Assembly: GCA_964471475.1 (NCBI GenBank)
Contig: CAYYFQ010000001.1
Location: 124,001-188,000, forward strand
Direction: 5' to 3'
DNA length: 64,000 nucleotides
From: JAJNBD01 sp964471475
Lineage (GTDB): Bacteria > Pseudomonadota > Gammaproteobacteria > CAISUE01
Position numbers and translations under genes: made by a program. The notes beneath the pieces were generated by a model. The model had not been told where the DNA came from, did no database searches, and saw only the letters and a list, made by a program, of their open reading frames with translations. This document shows, piece after piece, positions 43,012-51,521 of the stretch. The number at the start of each line of letters is the position of its first letter. Positions within the stretch are counted from its first letter, which is position 1.

Positions 43012-44047
43012 ATTCGGCAGTTGAGAGCGTAGCGCTCTCACCATACCAACTCATACTTGCTTTCAAGCCTTCATTTACTTCATGTGTTGGAAAATAACCC
43101 AGCAATTCTTTTGCTTTAGTGATGTCTGCTTGGGAGTGTCGCACATCGCCTGCTCTAAAATCACGATAAATAACTTCTGGGAGGTGGGTTATTTTATCTC
43201 CCAGCAATTGAGATAAAATTTGGTACAATTGATTCAAGCTAGTTCTCCCATTCACCGCCCCATTATAAACTTGATTGATCGCTTTCGAGTCTTGCGTCAT
43301 CGCAGCCAATAAATTTAATTGCACAATATTTTCCACATACGTAAAATCTCGACTCGTTTCTCCATCGCCATAAATTTCTATTGGAATCCCCTTGAGAAGC
43401 TGCGCTGTCCACTTAGGGATCACCGCCGCATACGCGCCATTAGGATCTTGGCGAGGACCAAACACATTGAAGTATCGTAATCCAATTGAAGCTAAAGCAA
43501 AGGTACGAGAAAACACATCTGCATAAAGTTCGTTGACATATTTAGTGACTGCATAAGGAGAAAGTGGTTTTCCAATCTGATTTTCTACTTTTGGTAAGGC
43601 TGGATGATCCCCATAAGTGGAACTAGAGGCTGCATAAATAAAGCGTTTAACCTTCGCATCCCTAGCCGCCACAAGCATATTTAAAAATCCATCAACATTC
43701 ACAGCGTTCGTTTTAATAGGGTCTTTTAAAGAGCGCGGCACAGACCCTAATGCGGCCTCGTGCAGTACAAAATCTACATTTTGTACCACTTTATGACACG
43801 TCCCCCCATCACAAATATCACCTTCTACAAAGTAGAAATTTTGCCATTGCTGAGGATTGACTAATGCTTTGACGGCATCCAAATTACTTTGATAGCCGGT
43901 AGAAAAATTATCTAACCCCACTACTTTTTGATTCAACTTCAAGAGAGCCTCGAGAAGATGTGAGCCAATAAATCCAGCAACCCCTGTGATTAGCCACGTA
44001 TAAGTAGTTTTCGTTAAGGTTTCTTTTATTTGTGAATACGCAGACAT
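42977..44047 (-). CDS. UDP-GlcNAc/UDP-GlcNAcA C4-epimerase (WbpP/TviC-like)
   Basis: A 356-residue extended SDR with 'LITGVAGFIGSHLLEALLKL' (NAD site), 'YAASSSTYGDHPALPKVEN' (catalytic Ser, Thr), 'SPYAVTKYVNELYA' (YxxxK) and 'GLRYFNVFGPRQDPNGAYAA'. The 'FSTGYQSNLD' segment and N-terminal extension match WbpP/TviC-type epimerases of N-acetylated sugars. The last residues ('VCQMISRKN') and the stop come from the 188-bp repeat, so the original 3' end was lost or replaced. The upstream 112-base gap (44048-44159) shows no clear signal. Confidence 0.85.
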   Translation of the reverse strand: MSAYSQIKETLTKTTYTWLITGVAGFIGSHLLEALLKLNQKVVGLDNFSTGYQSNLDAVKALVNPQQWQNFYFVEGDICDGGTCHKVVQNVDFVLHEAALGSVPRSLKDPIKTNAVNVDGFLNMLVAARDAKVKRFIYAASSSTYGDHPALPKVENQIGKPLSPYAVTKYVNELYADVFSRTFALASIGLRYFNVFGPRQDPNGAYAAVIPKWTAQLLKGIPIEIYGDGETSRDFTYVENIVQLNLLAAMTQDSKAINQVYNGAVNGRTSLNQLYQILSQLLGDKITHLPEVIYRDFRAGDVRHSQADITKAKELLGYFPTHEVNEGLKASMSWYGESATLSTAESTVCQMISRKN

Positions 44048-44159
44048 GCGATAGCTTTATACATAAAAAATAGAATGGCGAATTATAACATACTACTTTC
44101 AACGTACTGCTTGTTTTGTTCTAGAACGTGAAGAATATCTGTTTTAAGGTTTATAAAAA

Positions 44160-44489
44160 TTAGCGAATTAAAGCATGTACAATAATATAAACGTCATCAA
44201 TGACTGCTTGTGACGTTGTTTCGATAAACTTGGCTTGGTGATGGATGAAATCTACCGTTTTTAATTGATAGGGCATAATTGCCCCTTGAGTTTTTAGCGT
44301 TTTTGGTAAAAGAACTTCGAGTTTAACTCCTCGAATACGACTGCTAATCGGAGCAACAATGGCTAATTTAGTATGGGTATTAAAGGCTTTTCTTGATATG
44401 ACAAAAGCAGGTCTTCGTTTCATGATTTCTTTTCCACTACTTGGATCAAAATCAAGCCAAATAATATCTCCCTGCTCTGGTATATACAT
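44160..44489 (-). CDS. mazF: MazF/PemK-family toxin (endoribonuclease)
   Basis: A 109-residue protein with the MazF opening 'YIPEQGDIIWLDFDPSSGKE', 'RRPAFVISRKAFN' (the Arg and Ser/Thr of the active site region) and 'LAIVAPISS'. MazF toxins cleave mRNA at short sequences. The ATG overlaps the antitoxin stop by one base (TAATG), the usual coupled arrangement. It lies in an accessory patch next to a repeat remnant and a truncated repressor. Confidence 0.9.
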   Translation of the reverse strand: MYIPEQGDIIWLDFDPSSGKEIMKRRPAFVISRKAFNTHTKLAIVAPISSRIRGVKLEVLLPKTLKTQGAIMPYQLKTVDFIHHQAKFIETTSQAVIDDVYIIVHALIR

Positions 44490-44743
44490 TAGACTTCTTT
44501 ACCTTTAGCTTTGGCATTTAACCATTTTTTGTCTTTTTCATTCAAAAGTTTTTTCCGAGAGGAACCCTTCAATAATGCTTCTAATGTGGTTTCTTCCTTA
44601 GCGGGCGTTAATACAATTTTATGATCTACAATGGACAAATTTAAAGATGAACCTGTTCGAAGGCCCAATGTGTTTAAAATGGTTTTAGGGATGCTAACAA
44701 TATTTGCCCCCCCTGATTGTCGAATCGTTAGTTGTGTTGTCAT
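44489..44743 (-). CDS. mazE: MazE/AbrB-like antitoxin
   Basis: An 84-residue protein with an AbrB/SpoVT swapped-hairpin domain: 'LTIRQSGGANIVSIPKTILN' then 'GLRTGSSLNLSIVDHKIVL'. The charged C-terminal tail ('LLKGSSRKKLLNEKDKKW') would wrap around and block MazF. It is the first gene of the pair, so its own binding to the upstream region (44744-44802) is the likely autoregulation; the operator itself cannot be placed with certainty. Confidence 0.88.
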   Translation of the reverse strand: MTTQLTIRQSGGANIVSIPKTILNTLGLRTGSSLNLSIVDHKIVLTPAKEETTLEALLKGSSRKKLLNEKDKKWLNAKAKGKEV

Positions 44744-44802
44744 ATTTTATCCCTCAAGTTTTACTATTGTATAACAAAGCTATTGGTAAAACCAATAAGA
44801 TG

Positions 44803-44850
44803 CTACAGTCTTTCAGACAAGTATTCGCAAGTTATCTTAAGCTTACAACA
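44803..44850. repeat. Solo left arm of the 188-bp element family
   Basis: The sequence matches the left arm of copy 2 (42824 onward) almost base for base: CTACAGTCTTTCAGA..., TTCGCAAGTTATCTTAAGCTT. Beyond 44850 the similarity ends and a different stem (ccagcta...tagctgg, about 44857-44900) appears. The rest of the 44744-44965 gap shows nothing I can identify. It is a truncated third copy. Confidence 0.7.
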
Positions 44851-44965
44851 CAGTATCCAGCTAAATGTTAAAGGCTATACATGGATGTAGCATAGCTGGC
44901 GAAAGAGGAGCCCCAACCAAATTGAATTGAAAGTCAGCAAAAAGAGGCAAAATTAAGAAAGAGCC

Positions 44966-45922
44966 TCAATATCCTTTCTCCATCTGAACAGGATGTAAAA
45001 CAATCTTATCTTTGTAAAATAAAAAACACGTATCTAGTGCGCCTTCTAGAACGTCCATCACATCAAACACCCCAGAGATATGGGGAGTTAAAAATATTTT
45101 AGGATGCCTCCAAAAAAGATGATCTTTTGGCAGAGGCTCATTCCTAAAAACATCTAAGTATGCTTTAGCCAATTTAGAGGTGGCTAATACGGAAAGCAAA
45201 TCTGCCTCACAAATATGAGCTCCTCTTGCGATATTTACAATTGCACTTTCTTCGGGTAAAAAGTTCAATGTATTTTTATTTAATATTTCATACGTTTCTT
45301 TCGTTAAAGGTAAAGCATTAATTAACAAATTTGTTTGTGACAAAAATATATTTAATTGCGTTTTATCATAAACCGGAAAAGATAACGATTTCGGAGTAGT
45401 AGCATAACCAATTACATCATATCCTTTACGATAAAGTTTTTCAGCAATGCATTTTCCTATTTCACCGAGCCCCATAATCCCAATACGTTGGTTTTGACGT
45501 TCAAATGGTTTTGAGCGTTCCCAAAATAAATTGGCTTGGCTTTTTCGATAACGATCCATTAACAGAAAAAAATCTAGTGCACAGTATAAAACATAACTAC
45601 ATATACGTTCGACAGATATTTTATGAACCATTCGACTTATATTTTTTATTGAAGCAGGTAGATGAGGAACAATATCCTCTACGCCCATATTCAGTGACAG
45701 TATAAATTCTGCGGAAGAAAGGTTTTTTAGTATTTCTTTTGGTGGATTGCAGACAATAAAGTAACTATAATTTTTTAGTTTTTCTTTTGGCATATCAGAA
45801 TAAAATAATTCAATCTCAAAAGCGAACGCTTTTTTTTCAATGTAATTTTTTAAAACACGAAGTATTTCATTTTTCTTCTCGCCAGAAAAGGTATTGCTGA
45901 AAACACAAAGTATTTTTTTCAT
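44966..45922 (-). CDS. D-2-hydroxyacid dehydrogenase (GhrA-like)
   Basis: A 318-residue NAD(P)-dependent dehydrogenase with 'IGIMGLGEIGKCIAEKLYRK' (Rossmann motif), and the catalytic Arg ('NIARGAH'), Glu ('DVFRNEPLPKDH') and His ('FLTPHISGVF'). Members reduce glyoxylate, hydroxypyruvate or other 2-keto acids. The frame is open to 45979, but the ATG at 45922 gives 'MKKILCVFSNTF' and the usual family length. It stands in the accessory patch, apart from the sugar operons. The N-terminal substrate domain is divergent. Confidence 0.75.
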   Translation of the reverse strand: MKKILCVFSNTFSGEKKNEILRVLKNYIEKKAFAFEIELFYSDMPKEKLKNYSYFIVCNPPKEILKNLSSAEFILSLNMGVEDIVPHLPASIKNISRMVHKISVERICSYVLYCALDFFLLMDRYRKSQANLFWERSKPFERQNQRIGIMGLGEIGKCIAEKLYRKGYDVIGYATTPKSLSFPVYDKTQLNIFLSQTNLLINALPLTKETYEILNKNTLNFLPEESAIVNIARGAHICEADLLSVLATSKLAKAYLDVFRNEPLPKDHLFWRHPKIFLTPHISGVFDVMDVLEGALDTCFLFYKDKIVLHPVQMEKGY

Positions 45923-45975
45923 AAAATTATAAACATGACTTAAGTGGATTAAAATCTGTATTGACATCATAGATA

Positions 45976-46191
45976 TCAATATTTTCCAAATCTTTCAAAT
46001 AAGCACTCAACATTATTTAAATTGTTTAGTAAAATATGAAGAGGCACTTTTTTCCCACGAACATGGAATTTTATATATATACCATTTTTTGTATGCTCTA
46101 TATGATCAAATCGATAAAGATAACGCTTTTCATATCCCCACTGCGTACTTTCAATATAACGCTTTAAAAGTTTGCGAAGAAATTTCAACAC
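45976..46191 (-). CDS. small hypothetical protein
   Basis: A 71-residue frame from GTG at 46191 (preceded by AAGGATAAT) rich in basic and aromatic residues ('FLRKLLKRYIESTQWGYEKR', 'IKFHVRGKKVPLHILLNNL'). The open frame extends to TTG 46239, overlapping the repressor. There is no internal Met, and I recognise no family. The tail-to-head packing with the repressor remnant upstream suggests a gene from the same mobile element, possibly also decayed. Confidence 0.35.
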   Translation of the reverse strand: MLKFLRKLLKRYIESTQWGYEKRYLYRFDHIEHTKNGIYIKFHVRGKKVPLHILLNNLNNVECLFERFGKY

Positions 46192-46204
46192 AATATTATC
46201 CTTA

Positions 46205-46777
46205 CTAAAAAGTATTCCTTGCTTCAATAATAACACCAATAACTTTATCCTCGTTCTCTAGTGTTATAGCTGGGAAAAGAGCATTCACTGGTTTGAGGAG
46301 TTGATATTGTCCATCAATAATAAGTTGCCTACAAAGAATTTCATTTGTTGAATTAATAGTTACAATAATAAAATCTCGGTTTTTAGGGGTTTTTCGGGGG
46401 TCAATAATTAAGAGAGTGCCTTCTTGAAATAGGGGAACCATGGCCTCTCCTTTTATATATAAAGCAAATTTTTCTTCTTCAGGAGATAAGTTAATTGAAA
46501 CCCAATTAATCGGGTTTTGAACTCTCTGATAATCGAGCACATCTTCCCAGGCTAAAACCGGAATAGTAGAACATGTCCTATAAATATCTGCTGAAAAATG
46601 TAATGGTTTTTTTCCTAATAGTTGTTCTACGGTAATATTAAAATAATTAGCTATCGCACTAATCGTAGACGCTCTTGGGTCAGGAGTTCTGCCAGAAGTT
46701 AAGCGATTAATAGTGGCTCGTGGAACAGAAATTTTTTTGGCAAGCTCCGTTTCGGGGATCCGCCTTTCTTTTGGGAA
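46205..46777 (-). pseudogene. phage-type repressor (XRE HTH + LexA-like S24 domain), 5'-truncated
   Basis: The reading frame is open from a TGA at 46778-46780 down to 46205. It encodes a helix-turn-helix ('ETELAKKISVPRATINRLTS', 'ISAIANYFNITVEQLLG'), then 'IPVLAWEDV' and an S24 fold ('FALYIKGEAMVPLFQEGTLL'). No ATG/GTG/TTG exists before the GTG at 46540, so the first turn of the HTH and the start are missing. The autocleavage dyad is also gone: Ser in GDSM is Ala (GEAM) and the Lys is Arg ('LCRQL'). It is the decayed remnant of a prophage or ICE regulator; the S24 part alone (111 residues from 46540) might still be made. Confidence 0.75.
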
Positions 46778-46893
46778 TCAAGGCACCGGCGCATATATCA
46801 GTACATCGAACAGAAATTTATGATCGTATTCAAAAAGAATCGAACAGACTCCAAGCGATAAAAAAAGACCATTCTAAACTCAACCCAGAATAA
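46762..46893 (+). pseudogene. possible gene fragment ending at TAA 46893, abutting the truncated repressor
   Basis: One plus-strand frame reads '..LLGIKAPAHISVHRTEIY' and 'DRIQKESNRLQAIKKDH' to a TAA at 46891-46893. It has no start, because it meets the repressor remnant at about 46770. The composition looks protein-like, but other frames are also open and I recognise no family. It is best regarded as the C-terminal piece of a lost gene. Confidence 0.25.
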
Positions 46894-46943
46894 GAGAAGT
46901 AGCTTTTTGATATGCTCACGACTCAACCGAACCATTAAGCTTA

Positions 46944-46952
46944 TGATACAAT
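46944..46952 (+). promoter_or_regulatory. Extended -10 promoter candidate (TGATACAAT) for the PAP2 gene
   Basis: TGATACAAT lies 23 bases before the ATG at 46976, giving a short leader. The same nonamer precedes the plus-strand island (6689) and tRNA-Leu (59613). A -35 box is not convincing. Confidence 0.4.
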
Positions 46953-46975
46953 GGCCTTTTTAACTCCATGAATCT

Positions 46976-47632
46976 ATGACAAATTTGTTTTCTCAAAAAA
47001 ACTTAACTCCCACGAAGAAAAAAATAGAATGGGAGCTTTTACTGAGTCTTGGCTTGCTCATTATTGCTTGCCTCATTAGCATGCGATATATTGATTTTCC
47101 TATCGCCTATCACATTGCATATTATAGCGCTCATGGCGTCACACAAGGGCTCGATAACGTTAATGTTTTATTAACCGATGCGGTTTATATTTTGGCCATT
47201 ATTGTCATGGCTGTTTATGTAGCCTGCCGTTTTTTTAACATAGATAACCAAATGACCAATATTTGTGCAGTCTTATCTCTGAGCATTGCGGTAGTGTTTT
47301 TCGTCAAAACTCAGCTACAACAAATTTTTGGGCGGCTTGGCCCGGCGAGCATTAATTTTTCAACGATAAACCCTCATCAACATGGTTTTTTTTATGATTA
47401 TCAATGGATGCGAGAAGGAAGCTTTCCGTCGGGCCACATGATGATTTTTAGCTGCCTTTTTTTGCTTCTCAGCTTCTCTTTTCCCAAAATTCGCTTTTGG
47501 TGCTATGGCGCCTTAGCTATACTTGCTTTTTTGTTGGTGTTAGAAAACTATCATTTTGTCAGTGATATTTTAGCGGGTGCTTATTTGGGAAGTTTGATCG
47601 CCATTATTATGCGATATATTTTTAAGGCTTGA
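46976..47632 (+). CDS. PAP2-family membrane phosphatase
   Basis: A 218-residue membrane protein with the three PAP2 motifs: 'KTQLQQIFGRLGP' (KxxxxxxRxx), 'EGSFPSGHMM' (PSGH with the catalytic His) and 'ENYHFVSDILAGAYLG' (SRxxxxxHxxxD-type). About five to six hydrophobic segments. Such enzymes dephosphorylate lipid phosphates such as undecaprenyl pyrophosphate, lipid A or phosphatidic acid. It stands alone on the plus strand between the accessory patch and the CDP-sugar operon. Confidence 0.85.
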   Translation: MTNLFSQKNLTPTKKKIEWELLLSLGLLIIACLISMRYIDFPIAYHIAYYSAHGVTQGLDNVNVLLTDAVYILAIIVMAVYVACRFFNIDNQMTNICAVLSLSIAVVFFVKTQLQQIFGRLGPASINFSTINPHQHGFFYDYQWMREGSFPSGHMMIFSCLFLLLSFSFPKIRFWCYGALAILAFLLVLENYHFVSDILAGAYLGSLIAIIMRYIFKA

Positions 47633-47663
47633 AGCACCATCAATCATCAACACCGCATCGATT

Positions 47664-48194
47664 TCATGTGCTGAACTTCGGAAAAGCACGATCACGATCA
47701 GAAACCATGGAAATGGGTTCTGGCCAAGAAATCTTCAAAGAAGGATCATCAAAAACAATACCACTTGCAGCCTTCTCCTCGTAGTATTCGCTCATTTGAT
47801 ATAGCACTTCTGTATCATCACAGAGCGTTTGAAATCCATGCGCAAAACCTGCTGGCACATAAAATGCAACGCCGTTATCTTCATTCAACTCAAAAGTGCG
47901 CCACTGACCATAGGTCGGAGATTCTCTGCGTATATCCACCACCACATCAAAAATTGCACCTCGATGACAAGAAACAACTTTCACTTCTTCATAAGGAGCT
48001 ACTTGATAATGTAAACCACGCACCGTTCCTTTTTTAGCATTATAAGAAATATTCATTTGTACAAAGTCTGTATGCAATTTTTTTTGCGCAAACTGTTTTT
48101 TGCAAAAAGTTCTCGCAAAAAAACCTCGAGAGTCTTCTTTTTTCTCAGGATGTATAAGATAAGCACCGTGCAATTCAATCGATTCAAAGCGCAT
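47664..48194 (-). CDS. RmlC-like NDP-4-keto-6-deoxyhexose 3,5- (or 3-) epimerase
   Basis: A 176-residue cupin of the RmlC family: 'YLIHPEKKEDSRGFFARTF', 'GTVRGLHYQ' with the catalytic His, and 'AFYVPAGFAHGFQTL'. In this operon, behind a CDP-glucose pathway and a C-methyltransferase, it would epimerise C3 and/or C5 of CDP-4-keto-6-deoxyglucose before or after methylation. It is the last gene of the four-gene cassette. Family assignment by sequence is clear; the CDP link is from context. Confidence 0.85.
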   Translation of the reverse strand: MRFESIELHGAYLIHPEKKEDSRGFFARTFCKKQFAQKKLHTDFVQMNISYNAKKGTVRGLHYQVAPYEEVKVVSCHRGAIFDVVVDIRRESPTYGQWRTFELNEDNGVAFYVPAGFAHGFQTLCDDTEVLYQMSEYYEEKAASGIVFDDPSLKISWPEPISMVSDRDRAFPKFST

Positions 48195-48203
48195 AGGAAA
48201 ATT

Positions 48204-49439
48204 TCAACTAAAAATTTTTAACTCGGGAACCGCGATGACAAATTGACCACCCCAGTCTTTAATAAAAGACATTTGCTCTCTAATTTCATCTTTTAAGTTC
48301 CAAGGCAATATTAAAAGATAATCCGGTTTTTCTTCTTTAATTTTATCGGTATGAAAAATAGGAAGGTGCGTCCCCGGCAAATAATGATCTATCTTATAAG
48401 GACTGCGATCGACTGTAAATGGCAATAAATCTTTTGTGACACCACAGTAATTTAATAAGGTATTACCTTTTGCAGGCGCTCCATAAGCTACTATCCTTTT
48501 ACCTTCAGCTTTCACTTGCCGCAAAAATTTTAAAAAATCCTCTTTCAGTTTAACAATTTTTGGCTCAAAATTTTTATAAGCTTCCACACTACCTAAACCT
48601 GCAGAAACCTCTTTTTTTAACAAATCATCAACGCGAGCAGAGATGGGCTTTGAAGCATCACTTTCATGTTTTACAAAAACACGAAGAGAGCCCCCATGAG
48701 AAGTTAATTCTTCCACATCAAAAATGGCCAACTGAAATTTAGTAAATATTTTTAACAAAGTAATGAGCGAAAAGTAAGAAAAGTGTTCTTGATAAATCGT
48801 ATCAAATTGATTTTCATTGATTAGACAAAGAAGATGAGGGAACTCCAATGTAATCACGCCCGAAGGAGCCAATAAGATTTTCAATCCAGCAACAAAGTCA
48901 TTGATATGAGGCACATGCGCAAACACATTATTTCCAATGATTAAATTAGCCTCAATACCTTCAGCACGTAAAGCTTCAGCGGTATGTTTACCAAAAAAAA
49001 CTGTACGCGTAGGAATGCCTTTTTCTTCGGCAACTCTAGCAATATTTACTGCAGGTTCAATGCCCAAAATAGGAATATTTTTTTCTTTAAAATATTGCAA
49101 CAAATAACCATCATTACTGGCGATTTCAACTATCTGCCAATCTTGATTAATTCCAAAACGCTCAATCATCATTTGCGTATATTTTTTAGCATGCTGTAGC
49201 CAGGTATCCGAAAAAGAAGAAAAATAAAAATAATCGCTAAACATCTTTTCAGGCGTCGCAAATTCAGGCTGTTGCACTAAAAAACAAGCCGAACAAACAC
49301 GTACGTGCAAAGGATAAAAATTTTCCGGCTTACCCAAGTCCTCTTTTTTGAGATAACTATTCGCAAGGGGCGAAAGCCCTAAATCAATAAAAGTTTGATG
49401 CAATGGATGATTACAAAACTGGCAGGTATGGATTGTCAT
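48204..49439 (-). CDS. NDP-sugar C-methyltransferase (zinc-ribbon, MT13/MT14 type)
   Basis: A 411-residue protein of the sugar C-methyltransferase family (TylC3/EvaC-like). The N-terminus 'CQFCNHPLHQTFIDLGLSPL' and 'RVCSACFLVQQP' form the zinc ribbon, the centre ('WQIVEIASNDGYLLQYF') is the SAM domain, and the C-terminus has 'IVAYGAPAKGNTLLNYCG', the hallmark C-terminal Rossmann-like block. Such enzymes methylate C3 of 4-keto-sugars. With CDP-glucose genes upstream and an epimerase downstream, the product would be a CDP-6-deoxy-3-C-methylhexose, as in virenose. A 4-ketoreductase is not in the cassette. Confidence 0.88.
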   Translation of the reverse strand: MTIHTCQFCNHPLHQTFIDLGLSPLANSYLKKEDLGKPENFYPLHVRVCSACFLVQQPEFATPEKMFSDYFYFSSFSDTWLQHAKKYTQMMIERFGINQDWQIVEIASNDGYLLQYFKEKNIPILGIEPAVNIARVAEEKGIPTRTVFFGKHTAEALRAEGIEANLIIGNNVFAHVPHINDFVAGLKILLAPSGVITLEFPHLLCLINENQFDTIYQEHFSYFSLITLLKIFTKFQLAIFDVEELTSHGGSLRVFVKHESDASKPISARVDDLLKKEVSAGLGSVEAYKNFEPKIVKLKEDFLKFLRQVKAEGKRIVAYGAPAKGNTLLNYCGVTKDLLPFTVDRSPYKIDHYLPGTHLPIFHTDKIKEEKPDYLLILPWNLKDEIREQMSFIKDWGGQFVIAVPELKIFS

Positions 49440-49442
49440 GAC

Positions 49443-50501
49443 TTAGTCTACTGAGTGTTCAAATTGTTGAATTTGTTGTGTAGTGTATGAAAACATATCC
49501 TCTTCGTTCGTGAAAGCACGATACCACTCGACAGTAGCTTTCAAAGAATTCTGAATATTCCATCGAGGTGACCAGCCAAGCAACGCACGTGATTTATTGC
49601 AATCTAATTTTAATAAAATAGCTTCATGCAAGGTACGTGCCTCCACCGTCTGCCACTTCGCATCATCCCCCCAAAATTTAGCGCATAAATCAGCGACATC
49701 CCCAACACTAATGATATTTTCTTCGCTTGGGCCAAAGTTCCAGGGACCTGCAAAGTTTAATCCCTCTTGATACAAACGTTTCGTTAACAGCAAATACCCC
49801 GTTAACAAATCCAAGATGTGTTGCCAAGGGCGATAAGCATGCGGGTGTCGCAAAGCCGCAACTTCGTGATTGGCAAAAGCACGCATTAAATCAGGCACAA
49901 GACGGTTTTTCGCCCAATCTCCCCCCCCAATGACATTGCCTGCACGCACACTGGCCAGCGCAATATTTTTTTCATTAAAATAAGAACGACGATAAGCTGA
50001 AACAACTAATTCCGTACATCCTTTGCTACTGCTATAAGGATCATAGCCGCCCATGGGGTCTGACTCACGATATCCCCACAACCATTCTTGGTTTTCATAA
50101 CATTTATCACTCGTCACAACGACAATAGCTTTAAGGTTGGATAATTTTCTTGCTGCTTCTAAAAGATGCGCAGTACCCATCACATTCACCGCATAAGTTT
50201 CAATGGGATTATCATAGGAATAGCGCACCAAGGGTTGAGCTGCCAAATGCAAAATAATTTCTGGCTGAACTTCTTGTAAAGTTTGCGTTAAAAGATCTTG
50301 ATTCAAAATATCACCAATAGTTGAAGAGATATTATCAGCGATTTTTGTTAATGAAAAAAAATTGGGTTCTTGCATCGGCGCCAAAGAATAACCGGTAACC
50401 GAAGCCCCCAGCAATTTTAACCAGAAGGTAAGCCATCCTCCTTTAAAACCGGTATGGCCCGTAATAAAAACTTTTTTTCCATGCCAAAACGAATCACTCA
50501 T
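49443..50501 (-). CDS. rfbG: CDP-glucose 4,6-dehydratase
   Basis: A 352-residue extended SDR starting 'MSDSFWHGKKVFITGHTGFK' with the NAD motif GHTGFKG, 'VTSDKCYENQEWLWGYRE' and 'YSSSKGCTELVVSAYRRSYF' (YxxxK). These match RfbG. The open frame reaches a TTG at 50516; the ATG at 50501 has GGAAG 8 bases before it and overlaps the RfbF stop (TGATG). It converts CDP-glucose to CDP-4-keto-6-deoxyglucose. Confidence 0.92.
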   Translation of the reverse strand: MSDSFWHGKKVFITGHTGFKGGWLTFWLKLLGASVTGYSLAPMQEPNFFSLTKIADNISSTIGDILNQDLLTQTLQEVQPEIILHLAAQPLVRYSYDNPIETYAVNVMGTAHLLEAARKLSNLKAIVVVTSDKCYENQEWLWGYRESDPMGGYDPYSSSKGCTELVVSAYRRSYFNEKNIALASVRAGNVIGGGDWAKNRLVPDLMRAFANHEVAALRHPHAYRPWQHILDLLTGYLLLTKRLYQEGLNFAGPWNFGPSEENIISVGDVADLCAKFWGDDAKWQTVEARTLHEAILLKLDCNKSRALLGWSPRWNIQNSLKATVEWYRAFTNEEDMFSYTTQQIQQFEHSVD

Positions 50502-51271
50502 CACCATTGCTTCCAAGGGGCATTACCTGCGCGCCACAAATCTTCCAAATATTTTTTATCACGAAGCGTATCCATCGGTTGCCAAAATTTTTTATGGAAA
50601 TAAACGGACATTTGATTATCTAACGCTAATTGTTGCATAGGTTTTTGCTCCCACACAGTAGCATCTCCTTCAATATAGTCAAACACTTTAGGCGATAACA
50701 CGAAAAATCCGCCGTTAATCCAAGCTCCATCGCCGTTAGGTTTTTCTTCAAAAGTAATAACACGATTATGCTCATCGTGTGTAATCGCTCCAAATCGCCC
50801 GGGGGGTTGAACGGCAGTCACGGTGGCCAATCGGCCATTTTTTTTATGCGCCGTAATTAAATCCGTTACATTGATATCGCTTACACCATCTCCATAAGTA
50901 AAACAAAAATCTTCATCAGCGACATAAGGTCGAATACGCTTCAAACGACCTCCCGTCATCGTCTCATCTCCTGTATCCACCAAGGTAACACGCCAGGGTT
51001 CAACAGTTTTGCGCCGAACTTCCATTTGATTTTTTTGCATATCAAAAGTGATATCTGACATATGCAAGGCGTAATTAGCAAAATATTCTTTGATAATATA
51101 TCCCTTATACCCTAAACAAATAATAAAATCCGTAACTCCATAGACGGTATAGATCTTCATGATATGCCACAAAATTGGGCGCCCACCAATTTCCACCATA
51201 GGTTTAGGTCGAAGATCCGTTTCTTCACTCAGTCTGGTACCTAATCCACCCGCTAAAATAACTGCTTTCAT
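50501..51271 (-). CDS. rfbF: glucose-1-phosphate cytidylyltransferase
   Basis: A 256-residue nucleotidyltransferase with 'MKAVILAGGLGTRLSEETDL' and 'RPKPMVEIGGRPILWHIMK', then 'FCFTYGDGVSDINV' (metal/Asp) and 'ITFEEKPNGDGAWINGGFFV'. These are specific to the RfbF family. It makes CDP-glucose from CTP and glucose-1-phosphate and is the first gene of the operon; no clear promoter is visible in the 244-base gap upstream, which it shares divergently with the gene at 51522. Confidence 0.93.
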   Translation of the reverse strand: MKAVILAGGLGTRLSEETDLRPKPMVEIGGRPILWHIMKIYTVYGVTDFIICLGYKGYIIKEYFANYALHMSDITFDMQKNQMEVRRKTVEPWRVTLVDTGDETMTGGRLKRIRPYVADEDFCFTYGDGVSDINVTDLITAHKKNGRLATVTAVQPPGRFGAITHDEHNRVITFEEKPNGDGAWINGGFFVLSPKVFDYIEGDATVWEQKPMQQLALDNQMSVYFHKKFWQPMDTLRDKKYLEDLWRAGNAPWKQW

Positions 51272-51466
51272 AGCATTCCGTATAAATTTTTAGATATTTT
51301 CCTTGAAAGTACTGGTAAAAGCAATGGGGTGTCCTGGTTTAGTACATATGAAAAAAGACTAAACTAAACTGGCTGTTTTAACCGTTCAAATCAGCTGAGG
51401 CTGCCCATAAGCACTCGCCCCTCGCGCCAACCAAACCACATCAAAAGAAAAGCAGCGCACAAAAGA

Positions 51467-51494
51467 TTACAATCCTAATTAAATCACGTATAAT
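51467..51494 (+). promoter_or_regulatory. sigma-70-like promoter candidate
   Basis: TTACAA (51467-51472) and a perfect TATAAT (51489-51494) are separated by 16 bases, 28 bases before the ATG at 51522. This fits transcription of the outer-membrane-like gene. Confidence 0.5.
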
Positions 51495-51521
51495 GCTTTT
51501 CTTAAATTCTTTTAATTGCTT

